Shown: one piece after another, positions 55,169 through 64,000 of the stretch
How the letters are laid out: the number at the start of each line of letters is the position of its first letter
How positions within the stretch are numbered: the stretch's first letter is position 1
NCBI RefSeq assembly: GCF_036669915.1
Contig: NC_089323.1
Span: forward strand, 10,754,975 to 10,818,974
Source of the DNA: Pocillopora verrucosa
Taxonomy: Eukaryota > Cnidaria > Anthozoa > Scleractinia > Pocilloporidae
Length of the DNA: 64,000 bases
Reading direction: 5' to 3'
The notes under the pieces: model-generated
The model's database searches: none
What the model was told of the DNA's origin: nothing
Seen by the model: the letters and a program-made list of their open reading frames with translations, nothing else
Translations under genes and position numbers: made by a program

Positions 55169-57647
55169 ATGCAGTTCAAGTCTTTCCTTGAAGCTATCAT
55201 CGGCAATATCTATATTCTTCTTGGAATAACCCTTCCACCGTGTTTTTGTTGCACTGGTGAGTATAACTACACTATTATTAAACTTCTTGAGTTACATTTT
55301 TCTGGCGCTGCTCCCTCGAATCTATTAGAAGAACTAGGCCACCGGCAAACAATGCAAACAATCTTTAAGCAAATACTTATTTTTCTAACTCAAAATGTCT
55401 CCTTTAAAATCTATAAATCTCCTTTTCCTTCGCCGTATTTGAAAAAAGCCCTCAATTAATTTCGTGGTAATTAACGCCATGAAAATTATTATTTTTCAGA
55501 TATTTTCCGTAACATACACCCTTTACACTGGTTAGCTCATCTACATAGCTCTGTTTTAATAATTAAAACCTCCTGTTAGAATTGAAGTATAAAAAGATGA
55601 AAATATCCTATAAAGGTTTTCATGCGGTAAGTTGGCAAAATAGCGTGCTTTAATGTGTTACTTTACCAATTGACAATAAGAAATTTTGTACGAGTAAGCG
55701 ATAACTGGACGAGTAATTCCATTTGTTTTGCTTTCTCTAGGTGACGATTGTCGAAAAATTATATTTAGAGACCCAATACAAAACATGGCCATGAAGGATC
55801 GTGTGATCTGGAGTGCAGAGGTGCCCAATGAGGGAAGCTGCAGAGTGATGTGTTATATGACGCCTGATTGTGTGTCCATTAATGTTGGACCTGTAGAAGG
55901 AGGAGACCAAAAATGCGAGTTGAACAACGCCACCGAGGAAAACCATGCTCCATTTCTTCTTGTGAATAAACCAGGCTTCATATATCTTGCAATCGAGGTA
56001 AAAATTTCACATTTTTGCCAACCTGAGGGGAGTCAGACACATGATTTATTTTCATTTCAGGTCAAAGTGATCTTATTCTTGATTCTTGTCTAATGGAAAA
56101 GCTACAAGAGCTTTATTTTGTTATTGATCAGAGGAGGTTGTTCATTTCTTGGCGCTAAAATGATTTTATTCTTGACGTAAGGAAAAGTTTCACGAAGTTT
56201 ACTTTATTTTTACCAACAGAATCCCTGCAATAGCAGTCCATGTTTGAACAATGGCACCTGTCAAGCTGGATTCACCAGTAAAGGTTTTCGTTGTGTTTGT
56301 CGTCATGGATTTAGTGGAGAAAACTGCCAATTGCAAGGTAGCATAAACTGCGTTTTTGTTCACTAATCCTCCTGGGTTAAATGAACCACTGAAGTTTGGG
56401 TAATTTACTAACTGCTTTTAAAATCTGGTAACAGAAGTAGATTTAAACTCATTCGTAAATTGATAATTGTAGAGTATTTAGAATTGATTGAAATTTTATT
56501 CCTTGGACGAGTATCTAGTGTGCGCGGTATCGAATCCTACAATTTTCTCATATATTCATAGGCCTGAAAAAAAATTGTGCTGAAATTTACAAAGCTGGGG
56601 AAAGAAGAGATGGTATGTACACCATAAAACCTGATAACTTACTTGCCTTTGATGTATTCTGTGACCAAACAACGGAGGGTGGAGGATGGACTGTGTTCCA
56701 GAGGAGACTGGACGGCTCGGTTGATTTCTACCGCCTCTGGAACGACTACAAACATGGCTTTGGTGACCTATGTGGTGAGTTTTGGCTCGGATTGGACAAG
56801 ATTCACCGCCTAACCTCTGGCGTTAACAATGTGCTGCGTGTAGACTTGGGAGACTTTGAAGGAAAAAATACTTATGCTGAGTATGAAAGGTTTGGTGTTA
56901 TGGGTGAGAATGACAAGTACAAGCTGATCCTTGGTTCTTATTCAGGTAGAACTGTCATTTCGTCTCTTCTATCTAGTCATGCTAAGAACGGGAGGGGGGG
57001 GGGGGGGGGGGAGAGTAATAAGTGACGTAAATATGCTTAAACTCTTTTACATCAATAGCTTTGGAAGACAAAAAAGTAACCTCAGCTCATCGATATGCAA
57101 TCCTGGACAGCGCATAGGTATTCGCCGGTGGATGATGCGCAGTTAACCTGACGAACTAATCCAACTCTGAGGAGTGTCTCGGCGAACATATTTATTGTAA
57201 TTATCATATTGAGCATTTTAATCCCTAGAATCTTCGACAAGAATAATAGATATTACTAAGAATGCTTTTAATCCATATCATTATTGTTGAAGTATACTTA
57301 TCTGACATTTCAAGATTTGTTCTGTCTTATGAACGGCTCATTGTTGGTCAAACGTAATACTCATAGTGCGGCTCATTTTGTCAGGAAATTCTGGTGACTC
57401 TCTTACCGAGCATCGCGGTAAGCCGTTCACTACTAAAGATCAAGATAATAACGATTTGGCGACCGAATGCGCCATTAAGTACAAAGGAGCCTGGTGGTAC
57501 TCGAGGTGTCACCGATCAAATCTCAATGGCTTGTATCGTCGTGGAAATCACTCCTCCTATGCTGATGGAGTGAACTGGAAAGACTGGAAAGGTTATCATT
57601 ACTCCCTAAAGAGAACCGAGATGAAAATTAGACCAGTGGGTTTCTGA
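55169..57647 (+). CDS. FReD-4: secreted PAN-EGF-fibrinogen protein, intact (369 aa)
   Basis: Exons 55169-55256, 55741-55997, 56220-56337, 56562-56945 and 57385-57647 (88, 257, 118, 384 and 263 bp), all in phase. Signal peptide 1-29 (MQFKSFLEAIIGNIYILLGI at its start), PAN/apple-like domain 30-115 with the first cysteine kept ([24 protein letters not shown]), EGF-like domain with six cysteines (NPCNSSPCLNNGTCQAGF ... RHGFSGENC), then the fibrinogen domain ([33 protein letters not shown], a DQDNN calcium-loop-like segment, [18 protein letters not shown], ending MKIRPVGF). Exon 5 is one codon shorter than in FReD-1/2. Exons 1-3 are clearly diverged from FReD-2, while exon 4, intron 4 and the 3' flank are almost identical to it, which suggests gene conversion. 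Likely role: secreted pattern-recognition lectin; ligand unknown. Confidence 0.9.
56988..57011. repeat. Poly-G tract in FReD-4 intron 4
   Basis: A long G run shortly after the exon 4 donor. FReD-1 (about 39676-39695) and FReD-2 (about 46565-46590) have shorter, interrupted G-rich tracts at the same place. Confidence 0.85.
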
Positions 57648-57691
57648 ACTGTCATGATTATGGCACAACAATGAAACAGTGCCAACTTAAC

Positions 57692-58460
57692 TGTAACGGC
57701 TGCCACGCCTTTGCTACCGGAAATTATAAGTTATATATATACTAATTATATTAGTTATTGTTATAAGTTTGTTTCGTGTTAAACGTGTTAAACCGCAATA
57801 GTGACATTACTGTTTGCCCATTAGGGACGTGATCTTTAAGTTCCACTTAGAACCGCATTTTAGTTAGTTATCTTGCGTTGGACTAACGATAAGACGTGTT
57901 TATCGAAAGGCGCCCTTTTGCCCACCTTATCTCGAAGTTCGTTTTGGTCAAAATTTTTACAAGCGGGACTGTTATGTAAGTGCTTATGTTCCTTCTCTTC
58001 GTACTTGTTTAAACATCTAGTCTTTCGGTAATTTCGCCCAGTTTTTTATACCAGTTTCTTTGCAACCTTGTAACACGTGGCTTACGTTGTTCATGCTTTG
58101 TTAGGAAGTTGCTCGTTTTTCCCACTCGGTTATTAGTTTTGTTAGAATTCGTTTGCAAGCCCTTCTCCTTTATCCTTGAAGATAGTCTTTTGTGAGTTTG
58201 TTTCAGAGTTTAAGCTAGTCTTTTGAGATCTTTCCTTTATATCGGAATGATTGGAATGTTGGTCCGTATCTTAGAATTTAGCTTAGCTTCTTCCTTATAA
58301 TTTCATATTTCAGTTTACGATAATTACTTGGATACCTCGACTATGCTAATAAAACGATTCAAATCTTTTCCGCACAATATATCCTCGCTTCATAGTGCGT
58401 CTTCACTAGCGAAACTCATAGTTGTCGTTGAATTTTGCTTCGCTTGTGTCTGCCGCTACA
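57692..58460. mobile_element. Solo LTR, 769 bp, with TTAAC target duplication
   Basis: Begins TGTAACGGC and ends GCCGCTACA (TG...CA with 9-bp imperfect inverted ends). It is flanked by TTAAC at 57687-57691 and 58461-58465. The homologous places in units 1 and 2 (GCACCAACGTAACAAAAAA at about 40386 and 47282) have no insert, which proves an insertion. A polyadenylation-type AATAAA lies at 58348-58353. Five-bp duplications and TG/CA ends fit a Ty3/gypsy, BEL or copia LTR; no internal pol sequence remains, so it is a solo LTR. Confidence 0.92.
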
Positions 58461-59459
58461 TTAACAGAAAAAAAAACGAGTGTCTCGATCAAGTATATTC
58501 AGCATTAACCAATCACTCTTAAATTGGAGCTTAGCGAAACGTTGTTCAGGATTTTTCTTGCTTCTTTGTGCGTGTTTTTCAAAATGGAAATAGTTGATTC
58601 TGTAGAATCGGCCAGTTAACCAGTAATAATAATCATCATAATAGTAATAATAAATTAATATATATAGCGGTACATACGAAAAGCTCCTTATCATAGTTGG
58701 AAATTGACCGTTAATCACAAGTAGCTCTGAAAAAGAAACCAATGGACTCAATTCAAGGTTTATGGGTGAGACATTATATAGCCTGAGGACAGCGGCTGAA
58801 AAGACCCTAAAAATTTTAGTTGGGTCTTGGGTATTTACAAAAGTTATCCTAGAATCTCAGTGGCTCGTATCATCATGGCCATTAGGACTCCTATGCTCCT
58901 TCTATCTCGGTTACACAAGTTTTGATTCTTTAAATTTTTGACTCGTATTTTTACTTGACGGAACTCAAAGCGATCAGAGAGCCTTCATTTTTTTCAGAAG
59001 AGTAAACCCAGTCGCTCATTCAGTTCTAGTTCCCTTTGATTTCTATAACGAAACCCTAAACAATTACCCAATGTTTTGACCCTAAAGAACGCTATCAGAA
59101 AAACAAATGTTTCAAGTTTTGTTTTCAAGTGTACAATAGGATGCGGTAACGTAATGTCGATGATTCTAATGCTTCATGTTTTGCTTTTATTTGTATTTTC
59201 TTAGCTTTCGTTAAAGTAAATACCTTGCACTGTTATTGATATTGATAGGATGAGTAGGTGAAATTTCTTTTGTTTTATTCCCACTAGCCTCGAGCCATGT
59301 TAGAATTTTAATATCGAAAGTGGCCTCTTAGATAACTTGTGATCATTGGTTTGCAGGCTACAAGAGGACTCTTTACAGCTTTGTTTACTTATAATTGATT
59401 AAAATCTTTATTACATTAAAGTTTTGAATTTTTCACAATTTGAATACGATGGGGAACGA
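58461..59459. other. 3' flank of FReD-4
   Basis: Closely homologous to the FReD-1 and FReD-2 3' flanks (ACGAGTGTCTCGATCAAGTA; GGCTTGTGTCATCATGGCCA-type sequence), with a single copy of the sequence duplicated at 41352-41612. No gene. Confidence 0.6.
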
Positions 59460-59623
59460 AATAAAAAAACCGACACCGTTCTTTTGGCTCGTTCTGCGGC
59501 TATGGCGTCCAACTCGTGTAGATTTTTAATTTAGACGTGAGTTCGTCCATATCTTTAGGTGCACGCCCCAGGTGCTGAAGAATCTGGAGTAGTTTTCCAC
59601 CATCCACGCTCTGACTCATGGAT
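59460..59623 (-). pseudogene. ADCK5: Orphan ADCK5-like last exon, copy X4 (decayed)
   Basis: Homologue of X1: reads LLQILQHLGRAPKDMDELTS then KLKIY before a frame change, with an acceptor-like ACTAG at 59624. It confirms that each FReD unit carried this minus-strand exon in its 3' flank. Confidence 0.5.
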
Positions 59624-59673
59624 CTAGTGACAAAAAGAAATTTGTTAGTGACAGGCTCAAATGGTTTGTCTTC

Positions 59674-59875
59674 GTTTCACCCCTTACACCCTAACATCAG
59701 GTTGCATATTCTCCATTTTGTCCTCTATACATTTCCTAAGCTGATGACAGGGAGAATTTGTTTAACAATCAAGAGTTTCTTGAGTTGGTGATCATTTACT
59801 CTCCGTGACCTTAATGTTTGATTCAGGGGCAATAATGTGAGGAAAAATTAACTTCTAGTCATTCTACAAGATCAG
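59674..59875 (-). repeat. MITE family A copy, right end lost
   Basis: CACCCCTTACACCCTAACAT ... CCTTAATGTTTGATTCAGGG, in the same place relative to X4 as the 41869-42076 copy is to X1. Confidence 0.7.
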
Positions 59876-60207
59876 CACGGATTCAATGAAAGCCGATTAC
59901 CTGAGGTGTTTCTCCGCATATAAAACCTCTTACCACCGTCTGTTTAGCCTACGAACTGGCTCTTGTGTTTGGGCTTTGGGTTTAAAACCTATCAGATGCC
60001 AGTCGTAAAACGTATGCTCGGATGTGATGTAGCAGTATCATCCAGTAACTGGAAGTACAATAATCGGAAGTAGATTCGTAACAGAGAACCGGAAGTCAGA
60101 ACACTTTAAGAACAGGGAAAGTGGAAACGTCGTTCGAGCTAGCGGACTCCCTATGCGACGATAACTCGTTTTGCGAACCGTAAAAATTCTATATATCCGT
60201 CTGAACT

Positions 60208-60234
60208 ATTCTATTCTATTCTATTCTATTCCAA
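60208..60234. repeat. (CTATT)n microsatellite
   Basis: Five to six pentamer units. The surrounding sequence 59876-60545 shows no supported gene. Confidence 0.9.
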
Positions 60235-60545
60235 TATCCCTGTTGATGTGAGGGTGCAAGCTCGCACGCTACACCAACCATCTCACCTTCCTAACAAGGT
60301 GCATCAGGAACCGCGTTGTTCCTTGTTTTATTAAAACAGAAAGAAGACCACGGGATACAAATATTTTTCACCAACCATCTGGCCATGAGAACAAATTTAT
60401 CCACTGTTTCTCCTATTCTCCTAGTTCCTGATTAATGTGTCGAACTGTGTTTAAGTTCCTGAAAAAAAAAGAGAGAGAGAAAAAATGCGAGGATGGACAA
60501 CTTCTGACGTAAACTTCCACAAGATTGAGAATAAATTGTTCTGAA

Positions 60546-61383
60546 GAAATTTTTCTTGCCGAGAGAACAGCTGAGTACAAAGACGGAGTACCTTGTTAAC
60601 CAGGGCTATCCCTCTAAATTAGTTTCGGATCAATTCTCCAAAGCCTCCGCCATTCCTAGAAATGATTTACTTAGGACTCGTGGAAAAGAGACGGAGAAAT
60701 TATTTCCATTTGTTATTACATTTAATCCAAATTTACCCGACGTAGGCAACATAATCAGAAAGCATTTGTTCATTCCACAATCCAACCCCAAATTAAAAAA
60801 ACCTTTTCCTCGAGGTTCTATCATACCATCTTTTCATCGATCAAAAAATCTCAAAGAATTATGAGCACTATCTCTTTAAAACTGTCAACGAGGGACAAAC
60901 AATTCATCACATCAATGGCTGCTTCAAATGCAAGAGGAATAGATGCGATCTCTGTCGGAACTTCTTTGTTGAATTTAAATCATTTCTTAGCTTTCAAACG
61001 GGCAAAAAATACACCATTCATTCCAGACTTCCTTGTGATTCTAAAAATGTGATTTATTTGGTTTCTTGCGAGAAATATCGCTTGCAATACGTGGGATCTA
61101 CCACTACCGACTTTAGAATTAGGTTTCATCACAAATCTGCTATGCTCACAAACAAAACAACTTGTGAAGTAACAATACATTTTACCAGAATCCCACATAC
61201 CCTAGGTGATTTTTCGTTCCAGTGTATTGATCAGGTACACGCCCCAAGCGGCTCTGAAGAGATCGATAAGCTTTTAATTACAAAAGAGGCTTATTGGAGT
61301 GCTCAGCTGTTCTCTTTGGCACCCCATAGTTTAAATAAAAGAAAGGAATTTCATTCGAAAAACAGAATTTGCTATAATTAATT
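60546..61383 (+). mobile_element. Penelope-like element, 3' fragment with GIY-YIG domain
   Basis: Frames on the plus strand read TFNPNLPDVGNIIRKH, then SIIPSFHRSKNLKELL (the linker of Penelope-like RTs), then after frame changes MIYLVSCEKYRLQYVGSTTT, the GIY-YIG-type start (here YLV...YVG), then TDFRIRFHHKSAML and LLITKEAYWSAQLFSLAPHS, then a stop at 61379-61381. The reverse-transcriptase part is missing, so it is 5'-truncated; indels separate the linker from the nuclease. The 3' flank to about 61950 contains CTGAAGAAGGTCTCTGACCG, which I associate with this family's 3' end. Confidence 0.8.
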
Positions 61384-62105
61384 TTCCATTCTATATTGTT
61401 CGTTACTGATTAATCGTTCAAAGGCCCTTTTCTTGGATTTTGTCAGCCTTTTGGGTGTTGATTGGACTCAGAGGCCCTGCCAAGGGATCTTATTATGTAT
61501 AATTTTAATTAAGGGCCCCTCCAGGGATTTTGTCGCTAATTTTCCCTTTTCAGGCTCCAAAGGCCTTGTTTTGGGATTTTGGTACGGTTTACAGTTGTAG
61601 GTAAGAGTGGGTCTATGCTTTTCTAATGCTTGCCGCATTGCCTCTTCAGTTGCGCTATTCGTTTTAGCAAGTTTAATTTTTTAGTTTTTAGTTTTTATCT
61701 CTCGTATTTTGTCCATTAATTTCTTTGTGGCTTGTTTTTTTTTTTCGATATTTTTCGCTTTTTTGATTTTGTTATTTTTCATCTTTTTATTAACACCACT
61801 TTCTGCTCTTTCACGTGATTTTGTATCTTATTCATTAGTTGTCGCCTGTAATTACGTAATAAGTAGCACCTCGATCTTATTTAAAGCTCTTTTTTACTCA
61901 AAAGTTGTAAATAACTGAAGAAGGTCTCTGACCGAAACGTTTTTATTAAATTTTTTATCTTTTTTACGTCAGAAGTTGTAAATCCTCGCATTTTTCTAAA
62001 CTCTCTACGTTCGTGTTTGCTGTGAGGTTTGGACTGCGAATCTTTATTGATCCTCCTGGTGCGGTGCACCTTTTTTGACCTGAGAGTTCTAGTAACAATT
62101 TTATA
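61384..62105. other. Probable 3' UTR of the Penelope-like element
   Basis: T-rich, with no coding exon. It includes GGCCCTTTTCTTGGATTTTG-like phrases repeated with variation near 61420, 61500 and 61560. Confidence 0.45.
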
Positions 62106-62877
62106 TATATATATACACATAAAAAATTATACAGGTCTGCTCAAATAGTATGAAATATCATGACAATACAATATTAATCAATTATAAAAATCTATCTTTA
62201 TTTACGTTAAATTTATTAAGATAAAATTTATTACTACTGTTCTTAATTGATGAGAAATGTTCAATTGTTCCGATATCTAGTGGTAGGCAATTCCACAGGT
62301 CTACAATACGACTGAAGGAAGAAAACTTAAAAACATCAGGCCTTTCACCAGCCAGTGTAGGTTCACCATTTCTGATGTTATATTTGGGTGTCTTAAAATT
62401 TACACATGACAAAACATTGAAATCAGTATAACCTTTCAGGTATACTTAAAGAAAAAACAAAGATCCAAGATCTCTCTTCTATATTCTAAAGGTAAAAGTT
62501 TCAGTTGGTAACGTTTCCGCACAGCCCCATACTATTGTAAAACAAATCTGTTTTCCTAATGGCAATGTGTTTTTGTCATTGTTTTCTCTATCCAAGAACT
62601 GAATGCATAGTGTAGTATGGGGTTGTGCGGAAATTTTACCTTTCAGTTTGACAAGTCTCTCAGGATAACTTAAGTCAGTTTTCAGGATAAATTTAGTTGC
62701 ACGTCTTTGTGCACGCTCAAGTGCAGTGATCTTTTCTTTAATGTAAAGTGACCAGACCTGTGAAGCATACTCCAGCTGTGATCGAAAAGGTGATTTGTAT
62801 AAAAGTATCAATGTTTTCTGATCACATTCATTTGTACAAGTTCTTTTGATCATGCCCAGCATCTTGTTGGCAAACAA
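62106..62877 (-). mobile_element. LINE 3' fragment (RT C-terminal region), split by a MITE
   Basis: On the minus strand, from 62877: NKMLGMIKRTC, LYKSPFRSQLEYASQVWSLY, KITALERAQRRATKFILKTD, LSYPERLVKLK, then the MITE (62640-62507), then LLPLEYRREILDLC, and at 62412-62182 VNFKTPKYNIRN, FSRIVDLWNCLPLD, NKFYLNKF and a stop. This is the C-terminal end of a CR1/L2-like reverse transcriptase. The copy is 5'-truncated at 62877 and has a few frame changes. Its 3' flank ends in a short (TA)n run at 62102-62115. Confidence 0.85.
62507..62640. mobile_element. hAT-type MITE, copy 2, with 8-bp target duplication
   Basis: A 134-bp relative of 7146-7283 (shared CACAGCCCCATACT, AAACAAATCTGTTTTC, GTCATTGTTTTCTCTAT, ACTGAATGCATA). 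It is flanked by TTTCAGTT at 62499-62506 and 62641-62648. It sits exactly in the codon run of the LINE motif ERLVKLK/LLPLEY, so its insertion is later than that of the LINE. Confidence 0.92.
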
Positions 62878-62884
62878 ACATATA

Positions 62885-63860
62885 CAATCTTATCAAAGGA
62901 ATACTTGCTTGTCCTTGAGGATTTCAATATCCACGTGGATGTTCTAAATGATATCGACGCGGTGAAGTTCCTTGATCTGCTTGAATCGCTTGGGTTTGAA
63001 CAGCACGTTACCAAACCGACACATATATTTAGTCGCACATAAGATCTCTTTATCACGAGGAGAACTGAGACACTGCTGGGGTCAACTCCACGCAGTCGTC
63101 GCTACTTCTCTGATCATTCGGCTGTTTGCTGTAGTATTTGCATAAAAAAGCCTGCGCCCCAAGCCAAGAGGGTGACTTATAGGAAGACCAAGTCTGTTGA
63201 TCTTGACGGCCTCAAGCAAGATATCGCGAAGTCAAGGCTGTGTTGTCCATCCTCTTGTGAAGATTTTGACAAGTTTGTACAAAGTTACAACTACACCCTA
63301 AGCAGTATACCAGATCGCCATGCGCCACTGAAATCAAAAGTAATGAGGTCAAGGCCCCAGGTCCCCTGGTACAGCCAAGAAATTGCCGAGGCGAAAAGAG
63401 AGTGACGCAAGGCTGAGCAAACGTGGAGAAAGACAAAGTCCGCTGAAGACCTGCTGTTGTTCAAGAGATTACGAAATCAAGTTAACCGGGCACGGAGAAA
63501 TTTTTACGTGGGCTTTGTAAAGGAACAAGGTGGTGATCAGCGAAAACTTTTCAGGGCAACAAAGGCACTCCCTATGCCGAAGGATGAAATCTGTTTCCCC
63601 AATTGTCATGATGTGGCTCTGGCAAATGACATTGTCCGCTATTTCCATCGTAAGATCCTTAATATCCGTAACGAACTAGACGGTACCGATGTTACCCAGA
63701 ACAGATGTGGTGACCTGATTGACGACCCTGTTTTCAGCTCAAATCTCGAACCACCACGTGGTTTCAAGGAACAGACAGAGAAGGATGTATACCAGCTCAT
63801 TTAGGCTTCAGCTAAGAAAAGCTGTATGCTCGATCCTTTGCCAAATTCTGTCTTACTGGG
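62885..63860 (+). mobile_element. LINE fragment: C-terminal half of endonuclease plus linker
   Basis: Starts with LSKEYLLVLEDFNIHVDVLN (the GDFN catalytic motif, with Gly changed to Glu), then FLDLLESLGFEQHVTKPTHI, DLFITR, FSDHSAVCC (SDH motif), then a linker with YSQEIAEAKRE and FKRLRNQVNRARRNFYVGFV, RKLFRATKAL, and EKDVYQLI before a stop at 63802-63804. It ends before the RT core, near 63860. It has several stops. It is complementary in content to the fragment at 31085-31835. Confidence 0.85.
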
Positions 63861-64000
63861 CAGCCTTGAAGAACTCCTTCCAATAATAATGTGGTTCCCC
63901 CAAAAAGAATCCTTCCCCCATCCCCGCCCCCCTAATCATCACATGCCAGTCCGACCAGATTGTAAGATCCACACCTCGAATCGACTGCTATTTCTCTGAT
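63861..64000. other. Right edge; nothing supported
   Basis: Sequence after the LINE linker does not continue as RT. A C-rich run (CCCCATCCCCGCCCCC) lies near 63918. Confidence 0.3.

Noticed and set aside
61709-61918. Hydrophobic plus-strand ORF of 69 codons
   Set aside because: It lies in the T-rich 3' region of the Penelope-like element; Phe/Leu/Ile runs are expected from T-rich DNA.

Overview
The window looks like nuclear DNA of a cnidarian, most likely a stony coral. It is AT-rich, its genes are split by GT-AG introns, and it carries many short inverted-repeat elements plus CR1-like, Penelope-like, Ty3/gypsy, Crypton-like and hAT-type remnants. It also holds a tandem family of secreted PAN-EGF-fibrinogen proteins of a kind common in corals. 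All calls were made by reading the sequence, with no database search. Exon joins rest on splice signals, reading phase and remembered family resemblance.

Region 1 (1-16 kb). A decayed Ty3/gypsy pol (540-1600, minus) and a tRNA-derived repeat (2765-3090) precede a complete five-exon gene for the intraflagellar transport protein IFT25/HSPB11 (4396-7816, minus). It is head to head, 206 bp apart, with an unrecognised two-exon gene (8023-10283, plus). Then come a 1.4-kb terminal-inverted-repeat element packed with ACCGTTTA motifs (11441-12843), foldback elements and a decayed Crypton-like tyrosine recombinase (14129-15420, minus).

Region 2 (16-31 kb). An FAD-dependent amine oxidase of the L-amino-acid-oxidase/achacin type lies on the minus strand (18329-22214, four exons seen, one short exon not found). 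It is followed by a broken protein-kinase domain (24547-25230) and an adjoining unrecognised ORF split by a foldback element (25435-26384). The 5' region of that ORF is duplicated in inverted orientation 3.4 kb away (26219-26797 against 30227-30824). Between the arms lies the first exon of a type II membrane protein, possibly an M1 aminopeptidase (28594-28792).

Region 3 (31-63 kb). This is a segmentally duplicated array of fibrinogen-related genes on the plus strand. FReD-2 (44749-47254) and FReD-4 (55169-57647) are intact. FReD-1 (37606-40355) has a stop codon in the signal-peptide exon and a lost EGF cysteine. FReD-3 (49462-50876) lacks exons 1-2 and carries a frameshift and a nonsense codon. 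A further fossil exon 1 lies near 52.8 kb. Each unit carries a recurrent upstream module (GTAACC-type palindrome, in some a TATA box, then a probable noncoding first exon). Several units drag along orphan minus-strand exons of an ADCK5-like atypical kinase. A solo LTR with 5-bp target duplications sits in the 3' flank of FReD-4.

Region 4 (60-64 kb). A Penelope-like GIY-YIG fragment is followed by a minus-strand LINE reverse-transcriptase tail split by a 134-bp hAT-type MITE, and by a plus-strand LINE endonuclease/linker fragment. That last fragment begins, almost to the residue, where the LINE fragment at 31085-31835 stops, so the whole array may sit inside one interrupted LINE.
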